The notes under the pieces: generated by a model
The model's input: only the letters and a program-made list of their open reading frames with translations
Database searches by the model: none
Told to the model about the DNA's origin: nothing
Position numbers and translations under genes: made by a program
Shown here: in pieces, positions 16,431-23,931 of the stretch
How positions within the stretch are numbered: position 1 is the first letter of the stretch
How the letters are laid out: every line of letters starts with the position of its first letter
NCBI GenBank assembly: GCA_016180815.1
Contig: JACPAN010000005.1
Coordinates: 62,001 to 126,000, forward strand
Origin: Elusimicrobiota bacterium
Lineage (GTDB): Bacteria; Elusimicrobiota; Elusimicrobia; JACQPE01
Direction: 5' to 3'
DNA: 64,000 bases

Positions 16431-17021
16431 ATGGGCAAACTAGGAAAATTCGACTTTGTGGGACTGTTGGGGGAGCACGGCGCGCTTTTATCAGGGCATT
16501 TCCGTTTATCGTCGGGCATGCACTCATCCAGTTACATTCAGACCGCCCTTCTTCTTCAATACCCGCATATCTCCAACAAAATCGCCAAGGCCATGGCGGC
16601 TAAATTCCCTGCTGAGATCGATTGCGTTTGCTCTCCGGCCATGGGCGCGGTGGTGATCGGCCAGGAAGTCGCGCGCGTCAAAAAATGCCGCGCTATTTTT
16701 ACCGAACGCACGGGCGGGTCCATGTCTTTGCGCCGCGATTTTCATATCGAACGCGGGGAAAAAATTTTGGTGGTCGAGGATGTGTTGACCACCGGGCGAT
16801 CGACCGGGGAGGTCGTGAACTTGGCGCGTCAATACGGCGGCAAAGTCGTCGGCGTCGCCGCAATTGTGGACAGAACCGTCACCACTCCCAGCTTGGACGT
16901 TCCCTTTCGTTCTTTGATCAGTTATCCGCTCGAGCTGTACACGCCCGAAAATTGCCAGCTTTGTAAAAACGGCGTCCCTCTGACTTCGCCGGGCTCGCGT
17001 TATCTGGAACCGGCGGGGTAA
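16431..17021 (+). CDS. pyrE: orotate phosphoribosyltransferase
   Basis: 196 residues. It joins orotate and PRPP to give OMP. The PRPP loop ILVVEDVLTTGRSTGEVV and the ITERTGG-like IFTERTGGSMSLRRDF region are clear. The C-terminal CQLCKNGVPL, with two close cysteines, is common in thermophile- and anaerobe-type PyrE proteins. A good AGGGAGG Shine-Dalgarno lies 9 bases before the ATG. It sits between pyrF and purM in the same orientation. Confidence 0.96.
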   Translation: MGKLGKFDFVGLLGEHGALLSGHFRLSSGMHSSSYIQTALLLQYPHISNKIAKAMAAKFPAEIDCVCSPAMGAVVIGQEVARVKKCRAIFTERTGGSMSLRRDFHIERGEKILVVEDVLTTGRSTGEVVNLARQYGGKVVGVAAIVDRTVTTPSLDVPFRSLISYPLELYTPENCQLCKNGVPLTSPGSRYLEPAG

Positions 17022-17038
17022 GCCCTAAAACCCTCGCC

Positions 17039-18007
17039 ATGAAAGTCGGTTACGGCGCCAGCGGCGTCCATCTCTCCAGCGCGCATGCTCTGTTAAAGGA
17101 TATCGCCCGCCAAACAAAACAACCGATTTCTCATTTTGCCAGCGTCGTTTCTTTCGATGGTTTTCGCCTGGCCTTCTCAGCAGACGGCGTGGGCACTAAG
17201 GTTGAATTGCTGCGCGCGTCGGGGCTCAATTGGATCAGCGGTTGGGATGCCGTGGCCATGAACGCCAACGATCTTCTGTGCGTGGGCGCCCGGCCCATGT
17301 GGTGCCTGGATTATTACGCCCAGGGCCGGTTGAACAGACGCGTGTTCGGACAAGTGCTTCACGGCCTTAACAAAGCGTTGGATGTTCTCGGAGCGCGGCT
17401 TGTGGGCGGGGAAACAGCCGAATTGCCGGGGCTTTTTCACCGGCCCGAAGTTTATGACGTCGCCTGTTTTTTGACCGGCACCATTGCCGATCATGGCCTT
17501 AACCCCCGCAAAATAAGGCCGGGCGATGTTCTTGTGGGGTGGCCTTCGGCCGGGCCGCATGCCAACGGTTTTTCCCTGATCCGAAAAATTTTGACGGGTT
17601 CCGAAGTCAGAGCCAGGGCAAAAGAGCTGTTGGCTCCTACGCGGCTTTACGAGCGAGAGATCAGGCCGTTGCTGGCCGATCAAAAAACAAAGGGGATGAT
17701 CCGTTCATTGGCCCATATCACCGGCGGCGGCTTTATTGAGAAATTGCCCAGAGCCATGAATGAAAACTGCCGGGCCGTTCTTCGCTGGGGGTCCTGGCCC
17801 GTCCCTTCCGTGTTCGGGTATTTGCAGAAAAAGTCGAACCTTAATCATCAAGAGGCCTGCGGAGTCTGGAATATGGGCATCGGTTTGGTCGCTGTGATCG
17901 GTCAAGAAAGCTGGCCTAAGCTGGCCCGGCGCCTGGGCGACCAAGTTGTTCCTATCGGCGAAATCACGCGCCGCGAAGCGCGCCAAGAAAGCGTTTGTTT
18001 CGCTTAA
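17039..18007 (+). CDS. purM: phosphoribosylformylglycinamidine cyclo-ligase
   Basis: 322 residues. It forms AIR from FGAM with ATP in purine synthesis. Diagnostic stretches are FSADGVGTKVELLRASG, WDAVAMNANDLLCVGARPMW, LVGGETAELPGLF, GWPSAGPHANGFSLIRKIL and HITGGGFIEKLPRAM. At 322 residues it is slightly shorter than the common 340-350, mainly from a trimmed C-terminus. It starts 17 bases after pyrE and its 3' end overlaps the nuclease gene by 13 bases, so this purine gene belongs to the pyr transcription unit. Confidence 0.95.
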   Translation: MKVGYGASGVHLSSAHALLKDIARQTKQPISHFASVVSFDGFRLAFSADGVGTKVELLRASGLNWISGWDAVAMNANDLLCVGARPMWCLDYYAQGRLNRRVFGQVLHGLNKALDVLGARLVGGETAELPGLFHRPEVYDVACFLTGTIADHGLNPRKIRPGDVLVGWPSAGPHANGFSLIRKILTGSEVRARAKELLAPTRLYEREIRPLLADQKTKGMIRSLAHITGGGFIEKLPRAMNENCRAVLRWGSWPVPSVFGYLQKKSNLNHQEACGVWNMGIGLVAVIGQESWPKLARRLGDQVVPIGEITRREARQESVCFA

Positions 18008-18588
18008 ATCGATCGCTACTGATTTTTTTCGCGATGGCGCTGGCTTCGTGTCAGCGTGGGCCTATCGTGCGGGAAGCCATCGACGGCGACACGATCATTC
18101 TCAGCGATGGAACGCGCGTTCGTTATATCGGCGTCGACACCCCTGAAAAAGACCGGCCTTATTACCAGGAAGCCACGGATTTTAATCGCAGCATGGTCGC
18201 CGGCCGCAAGATACGGCTCGAATACGATATTGAGAAAACCGACGCCTATGGACGGCATTTGGCTTATGTCTATTTAAAGGACGGAACGTTCGTCAACGCC
18301 GAGCTCCTGAAACAGGGTTACGCTTACGTGTATACGATCCCGCCTAATTTGAAGCATACGGAACAGTTCGTGAAGTTTCAGCGTCGAGCCAGGGAAGAGA
18401 AAGCCGGGCTTTGGGGCGTGCCTGTGGATCCGGAGTCATCGTATGTGTTTTCGGCGCGCGGCCGCGCCTTTCACCGGCCATCTTGCGAATTCGCCAAAAA
18501 AATCGGCAAGAGAAACCGCATCCAAGTCGCTGATCGCGGCAAAGCCTTTGATCGAGGTCTGGCCCCTTGCCGCAAGTGCCGGCCGTAA
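17995..18588 (+). CDS. staphylococcal-nuclease-like lipoprotein with a C-terminal Cys-rich motif
   Basis: 197 residues from a TTG within the purM 3' end. A lipoprotein signal (LLIFFAMALASC) is followed by an SNase fold: IDGDTIILSDGTRVRYIGVD, TPEKDRPYY, YDIEKTDAYGRHLAYVYL and REEKAGLWGVP, with the family's catalytic Asp, Arg and Glu positions. The last 40 residues (FHRPSCEFAKKIGKRNRIQV, then GLAPCRKCRP) form an Ada-like metal-binding tail found on some SNase proteins. It probably degrades extracellular nucleic acid, which would fit supply to the adjacent nucleotide-synthesis genes. Confidence 0.9.
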   Translation: MFRLNRSLLIFFAMALASCQRGPIVREAIDGDTIILSDGTRVRYIGVDTPEKDRPYYQEATDFNRSMVAGRKIRLEYDIEKTDAYGRHLAYVYLKDGTFVNAELLKQGYAYVYTIPPNLKHTEQFVKFQRRAREEKAGLWGVPVDPESSYVFSARGRAFHRPSCEFAKKIGKRNRIQVADRGKAFDRGLAPCRKCRP

Positions 18589-18643
18589 GAAAGGCATTTT
18601 TGATCCGCCTTGCAAGAATGAGTAGAATTGTTGAGTTCAAGGG

Positions 18644-18663
18644 TCTAGAAACGAATTTCTAGA
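18644..18663 (+). other. 20-nt hairpin, 8-bp perfect stem with CGAA loop
   Basis: TCTAGAAA and TTTCTAGA pair perfectly around CGAA, 56 bases past the nuclease stop. No strong T-run follows (only GGTTTTC), so it could be a weak terminator or the first helix of the structured otsA leader. Confidence 0.6.
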
Positions 18664-18670
18664 GGTTTTC

Positions 18671-18722
18671 GGATGGTCGGGCCGCCATCTTAGGCATCGA
18701 AAGGTGCATAGGATGGTTTTTT
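18671..18722 (+). promoter_or_regulatory. putative attenuator/riboswitch-like leader upstream of otsA
   Basis: GGATGG at 18671 can pair with CCATC at 18685-18689, which can instead pair with the second GGATGG at 18711-18716. The second pairing encloses a GCATC-GAAA-GGTGC hairpin (18694-18707) and is followed at once by six Ts (18717-18722), like an intrinsic terminator. Two mutually exclusive helices with a terminal T-run are the layout of a transcription attenuator. I do not recognise a known riboswitch core. Confidence 0.45.
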
Positions 18723-18735
18723 AGTTTATAGGGAT

Positions 18736-21000
18736 ATGCGTATCACATATCGTTTCATCACCGCACTTGTTATTGTTGTGGCCTCTGTGGCCTTTTTTTC
18801 CGCTTATCTTCATGTCCGCCAAGAGAGAGCCAAGCAACAGGATGAATTGGAGCGCCGATCGCGTTTGCTGGCCGAAAGTTTGCAAGAAGCCATCGAGCCT
18901 CATTTGAGGAAGGGCCCTTCCAAAACAATCGAGCGATTGGTTGAAAAATTCGGCAATAGGGAGCGTCTGGCCGGGGTGGCCATCTATGACCTCAATGCCG
19001 GCCCTCTGGCTGTAACCTCCCATTTGACATCTGTCCTGCCGACAGCGCCCTCGGTTGTTCGGGAATCAATGGAGAAGAAAATAGACGTAGGTCAATTTGG
19101 GCGCATCGACAATAAAGAGATGCATATCTACAGCCTTCCTTTGGGCATAGAGAAGGGCCAGGTGTCAGGCGCTTTGGTTTTATTCCATGATGCCGCCTAT
19201 ATCCAGGCCCATCTTGGCTCAATCTGGCGGCGCACCTTCTGGCGCGTGTTGATCCAGACCATTTTGATTTCCCTTGTCACGCTTTTGCTTGTGCGTTGGA
19301 GCGTGGGCGGCCCTATTGCCCAGATGGCGGAGTGGATGAAGCAGTTGAGATTGGGAACCGACCTTGAATCATCCAAGCTGCCCAGGGAAGGCCTATTCGC
19401 CCCGATGACCCGTGAAGTTGCCACTTTTGCCAAACACTTGCAGCAAGCCAAAATGGCCGTTGAAGAAGAGGCACGCTTGCGCCAATCCGCCGAGGCGGTA
19501 TGGACGCCGGATAGGCTCAAAGAGCATGTTCGGTCCAAGCTGGACGGCAAGCCTCTGTTCGTTGTTTCCAACCGCGAGCCGTACATGCATATCAAACAGG
19601 GTCGCGCCACTCAAGTCATTGTTCCCGCTGGAGGCATGGTGACGGCTTTAGATCCTGTCCTGCGCGCCTGCGGAGGGACTTGGATCGCTCATGGCGCGGG
19701 CGACGCTGACTGGGATGTCGTGGATGAGCAAAACAGAATCAGCGTGCCTCCGGATGACCCTCTTTACACGTTGCGAAGGGTAGCCTTGACCAAAGAAGAG
19801 GAAGACGGATATTACTATGGATTTTCCAATGAGGGAATTTGGCCTCTATGCCACATCGCCCATACAAGGCCGATATTCCGGCCGGAAGATTGGCAGGCCT
19901 ATCAAAAAGCCAATCAGAAGTTTGCCGAGGCTCTTTTAGAGGAGATCGCCCAAGTTGATGAGCCCTGCGTTTTGGTTCAGGATTATCATTTTGCCCTTCT
20001 TCCCCGATTGCTTAAAGAAAAGCGGCCCGACGCAAGAGTGGCTCTTTTTTGGCATATCCCCTGGCCCAACCCTGAATCCTTCGGGATTTGCCCCTGGCAG
20101 AGAGAGCTTCTCTACGGCATGCTGGGAGCCGATCTTGTTGGCTTCCAGACTCAGTTCTATTGCAATAATTTTTTGGATACAGTGGACCGCGCTTTGGAGT
20201 CCCGCATTGATTGGGCGCGTTTCGCCGTTCAAAAAGAAAATCACACCACCTTGACCAAACCCTTCCCAATCAGCGTGGCCTTCCCTTCGGTTTTTGGGGA
20301 TATCGGTTCCCAAGATAAAGCCAAGATGGATCGCGCCGCGCTTTTTAAAGAACTGGGAATCAAAATCAAATATCTCGGCGTTGGGGTGGAGCGGATGGAT
20401 TACACCAAGGGAATCCTGGAGCGCTTTAGGGCCATCGAACGTTTCCTCGAGAAATACCCCAGCTATCAAAGTGAATTTACTTTCGTGCTCTTGGGCGCGC
20501 CCAGCCGCACCCACATCAAGCGCTACAACGAATTTATGGCTGAAGTGGAAACCGAGGCCGATCGCGTTAACTGGAAATTTAAGACAAAGGACTGGAAACC
20601 CATCGTTTTCTTAAAAAAACACCACAGCCACCAGGAGATTCTTCCCTTCTATCAAAATGCCGATGTGTGTTTAGTCACATCCCTTCATGACGGCATGAAT
20701 CTGGTCGCCAAAGAGTTTGTTGCCGCGCGCGAGGATTCCGGCGGCGTCTTGATCTTAAGCCGTTTCGCCGGGGCCTCCCGCGAGTTGCGCGACGCCTTGC
20801 TCGTTAATCCTTATGACATAGATCAGATGGCTCAGGCCATCCGTCTTGCTTTGGAAATGGATTCGGAGGAGAAAGCAAACCGCATGCGCAGGATGCGGGA
20901 AACCTTGAAAGAAAATAACATTTACCGATGGGCGGGAAATTTGATCACCGAACTAGCTCAAATTCGTCTGCCCCAGCAACCGGCAGCTAAGGGAGGATAA
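18736..21000 (+). CDS. otsA: membrane sensor-like domain fused to trehalose-6-phosphate synthase (GT20)
   Basis: 754 residues. TM1 (about 7-24), an extracytoplasmic segment of about 140 residues, TM2 (about 168-188) and a HAMP-like coiled linker (190-250) precede a full GT20 domain (about 270-745). The latter has [66 protein letters not shown] and [13 protein letters not shown]. It makes trehalose-6-phosphate from UDP- (or other NDP-) glucose and glucose-6-phosphate. The sensor half suggests that synthesis is controlled by an outside signal such as osmotic stress. No OtsB phosphatase gene follows. Instead the operon continues with an LMW-phosphatase-like gene, a DUF5752-like gene and treT. 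Confidence 0.9.
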   Translation: MRITYRFITALVIVVASVAFFSAYLHVRQERAKQQDELERRSRLLAESLQEAIEPHLRKGPSKTIERLVEKFGNRERLAGVAIYDLNAGPLAVTSHLTSVLPTAPSVVRESMEKKIDVGQFGRIDNKEMHIYSLPLGIEKGQVSGALVLFHDAAYIQAHLGSIWRRTFWRVLIQTILISLVTLLLVRWSVGGPIAQMAEWMKQLRLGTDLESSKLPREGLFAPMTREVATFAKHLQQAKMAVEEEARLRQSAEAVWTPDRLKEHVRSKLDGKPLFVVSNREPYMHIKQGRATQVIVPAGGMVTALDPVLRACGGTWIAHGAGDADWDVVDEQNRISVPPDDPLYTLRRVALTKEEEDGYYYGFSNEGIWPLCHIAHTRPIFRPEDWQAYQKANQKFAEALLEEIAQVDEPCVLVQDYHFALLPRLLKEKRPDARVALFWHIPWPNPESFGICPWQRELLYGMLGADLVGFQTQFYCNNFLDTVDRALESRIDWARFAVQKENHTTLTKPFPISVAFPSVFGDIGSQDKAKMDRAALFKELGIKIKYLGVGVERMDYTKGILERFRAIERFLEKYPSYQSEFTFVLLGAPSRTHIKRYNEFMAEVETEADRVNWKFKTKDWKPIVFLKKHHSHQEILPFYQNADVCLVTSLHDGMNLVAKEFVAAREDSGGVLILSRFAGASRELRDALLVNPYDIDQMAQAIRLALEMDSEEKANRMRRMRETLKENNIYRWAGNLITELAQIRLPQQPAAKGG

Positions 21001-21001
21001 G
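20973..21001 (+). repeat. 29-bp imperfect direct repeat, copy 1 (end of otsA)
   Basis: It encodes the last residues of OtsA (PQQPAAKGG) and the ribosome-binding site of the next gene. It matches 23329-23357 at 25 of 29 positions, bracketing the arsC-like, DUF5752-like and treT genes. Confidence 0.75.
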
Positions 21002-21003
21002 AT

Positions 21004-21405
21004 ATGCCTTCGATATTGTTTGTCTGTATTCACAATGCCTGTCGAAGCCAGATTGCGCAAGCCATTTGTAAAAAATCGGCGCCTGACTCCTGGATCATAG
21101 CCAGCGCCGGGATTCGCCCCTCCTCGCAGGTTGATCCTAAAGCCGCTCAAATTCTTGGCAAACATGGGCTTGCCATGACCCAAGCTAAGCCGATAGGTTT
21201 TGCTCAACTTTCCGATCATTCATGGGACTATCTAGTCGATATCAGCTGCTTATCGAAGCATTTGCCGGTCGTTGCCCAAAAAACCCTTCGGTGGGAATTG
21301 GCGGACCCTATGGATGGCCCGTTGGATCTTTATCAAGAGCTTTACGACGAACTCCAAAATCGAATTTCAAAGCTCATCGAAGAAATTGGCGGGATCCATC
21401 CGTGA
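21004..21405 (+). CDS. low-molecular-weight protein tyrosine phosphatase / arsenate reductase-like protein
   Basis: 133 residues. The CX5R phosphate loop is FVCIHNACRSQIAQA (Cys8 to Arg14). The expected distal Asp-Pro is ELADPMDG, and another Cys is at VDISC. The fold matches ArsC of the thioredoxin-linked type and LMW-PTPase. In this operon an arsenate role has no support, since no arsenite pump is present. Dephosphorylation of trehalose-6-phosphate or of a regulatory protein is speculation. It starts three bases after otsA and shares GTGA with the next gene. Confidence 0.83.
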   Translation: MPSILFVCIHNACRSQIAQAICKKSAPDSWIIASAGIRPSSQVDPKAAQILGKHGLAMTQAKPIGFAQLSDHSWDYLVDISCLSKHLPVVAQKTLRWELADPMDGPLDLYQELYDELQNRISKLIEEIGGIHP

Positions 21406-22082
21406 CCGCCCGCGCCAAAGAACCCTTTCATTTTTTCACCAGGCTTAGCCTGACATCCATGACAGGCATCAAGGCTAAAAATCTTCAAGAGCTTCTGGAG
21501 AGCCTCAAAACAGTCCCCGAGACCGTTGTCTACTACCATACCCATCGCTTCCTGCAGCAACATCAATACCTAGTTCCCGAGCCTCCCAATGATTTTGCCT
21601 ACTGGGTAACCAACATGCTGCAGAATAAAAAACTGGGAGAGCGTTTGGCCGCCATCGACACCGTTCAGTTCAACACCTTAAGTGATCTGAGAGCGGCTTT
21701 CGTACGCGTTCTGGAAGAATCTCTTAAAGAAAACAACAACGATCGCCAGGCCCCCCCGGAGGGCGAGGAATTTCATTTCATGCAGGCCGTCCGGTTTTCC
21801 CTGCCCACGCCTTACCAGGCGTGGGATTTGGGTGAATTTGTCTCATGCCTTAAGAAAGTCAGCATTTCTAGCCTCTACCTGCACATTTTTGAGGCAAGAC
21901 TGAGGCCCCCTCTGGGCATTAATGATTTTTCCTATTGGCTTGACAACCAACTTGCCGAGAAAGAGCTGGCCAAGAAAATAGCCGGTTTTGATCCTTACAC
22001 CCAAACTCTGGAAGGATTGCGCGTCCGGATTATCGGCTTCATGGAGCAGAGATTAAAGGAGATTCCCCGTGCCGCGCCTTAA
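21402..22082 (+). CDS. DUF5752-like protein with internal duplication, trehalose operon
   Basis: 226 residues from a GTG overlapping the previous stop codon. The protein is two copies of about 85 residues: VYYHTHRFLQQHQYLVPEPP with NDFAYWVTNMLQNKKL, and LYLHIFEARLRPPLGI with NDFSYWLDNQLAEKEL, each followed by a helical LxxLR segment. Such proteins are found beside trehalose and GT4 genes in diverse prokaryotes, from memory of the DUF5752 family. No catalytic motif is obvious. The HxHR/HIFEAR residues could bind a ligand or metal. It overlaps treT by 14 bases. Confidence 0.72.
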   Translation: MTARAKEPFHFFTRLSLTSMTGIKAKNLQELLESLKTVPETVVYYHTHRFLQQHQYLVPEPPNDFAYWVTNMLQNKKLGERLAAIDTVQFNTLSDLRAAFVRVLEESLKENNNDRQAPPEGEEFHFMQAVRFSLPTPYQAWDLGEFVSCLKKVSISSLYLHIFEARLRPPLGINDFSYWLDNQLAEKELAKKIAGFDPYTQTLEGLRVRIIGFMEQRLKEIPRAAP

Positions 22083-23304
22083 GGATTACGAAGGTGTCGT
22101 CGGGCAAGACACGGTGGAGGAGATTTATCTTTTAGCCGAGCGTCTTAAAGGAAAATCCTTGGTTCATGTTAATTCAACGGCCGTCGGCGGCGGAGTGGCT
22201 GAAATTTTAAACCGCATGGTGCCGCTTTTTTGCGAGCTCGGGATGGAATCTCGCTGGGAACTGATCAAAGGAGGCGAGGCTTTCTACGCGGTAACTAAAA
22301 AATTCCACAATGCCCTGCATGGCGATCATCAAGAGGTTGGGCCTGCGGATTATCAAATTTATGAGGATACGTTGGATCAGAATTTAGCCCAGATGAATTT
22401 GGACTCCGACATCGTCTTCATTCACGACCTTCAGCCGGCGGCCTTGGTTAAAAAGAGAAAGACTTTGAAAAATCGCTGGATCTGGCGCTGCCATGTTGAT
22501 TTATCTCAACCTAACCCGCAAGTCTGGGATTTTCTTAAGCCCTATGTGGAAGATTATGATGCCTGTGTTTTTTCAGCGCCGGCATTCGCACAACAGCTTC
22601 GCATCCCGCAAATTTTAATCTCACCTTCTATCGACCCCCTGAGCGACAAAAACAGAGAGTTAAGCCAGCAAGAGGTGAAAACTATTCTTGAGGGCCTTAA
22701 TATTCCAACAGACAAACCTCTTGTCACCCAGGTCTCCAGATTTGACCGTTTAAAAGATCCCCTGGGCGTCATTGAGGCTTTTCAAAAGATCAAGCCTTAT
22801 GTGGAAGCGAGGCTTCTTTTGGTGGGAGGCGGCGCTACGGATGACCCAGAGGGTATTGAAGTTTACGAGCGTGCCCGGGAGAAAGCTAAGAAAGACGCCG
22901 ATATCATGGTTCTCATGCTTTCCTCGGACAAGCATTTGGAAATCAATGCCATTCAGCGGGCGTCAACCGTGATCCTTCAGAAATCTATTCGGGAGGGTTT
23001 TGGTTTAACGGTAACCGAGGCTTTGTGGAAAGGCAAACCCGTTATTGCCGGCGCTGCAGGCGGCATTCCCCTTCAGATCACTCATAAATATTCCGGTATT
23101 CTGGTCCATTCTATCGATGGTTGCGCCTATCGGCTCAAACAACTGCTTCAAGAGCCAAGTTACGCAAAAAAGTTGGGAGAAAATGGCCGTGAGCACGTAA
23201 AGCAAAATTTCCTTCTTACTAGGCATCTAAGGGATTATCTGCTTTTGTTCCTATTCCTTTACCACCAAAACCAAGATTTGATTCGTTTGGATGCCAGGGC
23301 TTGA
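22069..23304 (+). CDS. treT: trehalose glycosyltransfering synthase (TreT), GT4
   Basis: 411 residues. It makes trehalose from NDP-glucose and glucose. The N-terminus LVHVNSTAVGGGVAEILNRM is characteristic of TreT. The GT4 C-terminal half carries VTQVSRFDRLKDPLGVIEAF, LLLVGGGATDDPEG and the EX7E region SIREGFGLTVTEALWKGKPV. It starts at GTG within the previous gene. Together with OtsA this gives two independent trehalose-forming routes in one operon; TreT needs no phosphatase. Confidence 0.92.
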   Translation: MPRLKDYEGVVGQDTVEEIYLLAERLKGKSLVHVNSTAVGGGVAEILNRMVPLFCELGMESRWELIKGGEAFYAVTKKFHNALHGDHQEVGPADYQIYEDTLDQNLAQMNLDSDIVFIHDLQPAALVKKRKTLKNRWIWRCHVDLSQPNPQVWDFLKPYVEDYDACVFSAPAFAQQLRIPQILISPSIDPLSDKNRELSQQEVKTILEGLNIPTDKPLVTQVSRFDRLKDPLGVIEAFQKIKPYVEARLLLVGGGATDDPEGIEVYERAREKAKKDADIMVLMLSSDKHLEINAIQRASTVILQKSIREGFGLTVTEALWKGKPVIAGAAGGIPLQITHKYSGILVHSIDGCAYRLKQLLQEPSYAKKLGENGREHVKQNFLLTRHLRDYLLLFLFLYHQNQDLIRLDARA

Positions 23305-23328
23305 CCGGCCCGGCCAACTTGTCGTGCT

Positions 23329-23357
23329 CCAGCAACTTGCAGCCAAGGGAGGATCAG
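23329..23357 (+). repeat. 29-bp imperfect direct repeat, copy 2
   Basis: It matches 20973-21001 at 25 of 29 positions and keeps the same reading (LQQLAAKGG against [10 protein letters not shown]). It looks like a vestige of an otsA 3' end left by a tandem duplication or rearrangement, and it supplies the GGGAGG ribosome-binding site for the mini-ORF at 23357. Confidence 0.7.
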
Positions 23358-23401
23358 TGGTAGCGGAAACTGTTGTCGTATGTTACGCTTACTGCGGCTG
23401 A
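23357..23401 (+). CDS. 14-codon leader ORF coupled to the His-rich protein gene
   Basis: A GTG placed eight bases after GGGAGGA opens a 14-residue frame (VVAETVVVCYAYCG) whose TGA overlaps the ATG of the His-rich gene (TGATG). The good Shine-Dalgarno belongs to this ORF; the His-rich gene has none of its own. It may be a coupling leader, and its two cysteines invite a metal-response idea. It is short enough to be fortuitous. Confidence 0.4.
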   Translation: MVAETVVVCYAYCG

Positions 23402-23802
23402 TGAAAAAAGTCTTTATGCGAAAATTGACGGCATCGTTTGCTCTCGTTGTTTTCTTTTCAGGGCCACGAATGCCCGTCTTTTTTCATGCCGTGGGCCATG
23501 TTTTTGAGCGTGCGCACCGACATCAGCATGATGGACACGCTCACAACCATGAGCACAAGGACGATCGCAACGGTCATCATCACGAAATCGCCGAATTTTT
23601 ATCGGTGTCAAGCATTGCGCCGCAATCCTTCAAAATTGAGAAGCCCGAGGATAAATTCCAAAATGTTTCTGGCGATTCTTTTTTTCTTAATAGAAAAAAT
23701 CCGGTTCAACATAGCGTCAGGTTAGGGGGGATCGGTCCACCTGATAACCGACACGCTTTTCTTTTAGACTCGCCGCCGACCGGACGGGCGCCTCCAGCCT
23801 AA
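23401..23802 (+). CDS. small secreted histidine-rich protein, metal efflux locus
   Basis: 133 residues. A signal sequence (KKVFMRKLTASFALVVFFSG) is followed by a His-rich stretch, AHRHQHDGHAHNHEHKDDRN plus GHHHE, able to bind Zn, Cu, Ni or similar ions. The C-terminal half is unremarkable and Pro-rich at the end. Small His-rich exported proteins are common at the front of HME-RND efflux loci. The start is the ATG overlapping the leader ORF. An ATG 21 bases upstream is possible but would put extra residues before the signal. Confidence 0.7.
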   Translation: MKKVFMRKLTASFALVVFFSGPRMPVFFHAVGHVFERAHRHQHDGHAHNHEHKDDRNGHHHEIAEFLSVSSIAPQSFKIEKPEDKFQNVSGDSFFLNRKNPVQHSVRLGGIGPPDNRHAFLLDSPPTGRAPPA

Positions 23803-23931
23803 ACCTTCGGGCAGAGTTTCTCTGTCTTAAAGCACCATTCAAGTCAGTTTGCCGTTGTCGTTCGCGCGCCGGCATCGTTTCAGGGTGCATGCTGATGCAA
23901 TCTTAAAAGATGTCTGACGATAGGAGTAAAA

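Noticed and set aside
18671-18722. c-di-GMP-I riboswitch for the otsA leader
   Set aside because: A GAAA tetraloop hairpin is present, but the conserved core around the ligand site of that class is missing.
21222-21401. Upstream extension of the DUF5752-like gene
   Set aside because: It overlaps the phosphatase gene in another frame, and the GTG at 21402 gives the normal GTGA coupling.
21004-21405. Arsenic resistance assignment
   Set aside because: The CX5R fold fits, but no arsenite exporter or ArsR gene is nearby and the gene is locked into the trehalose operon.
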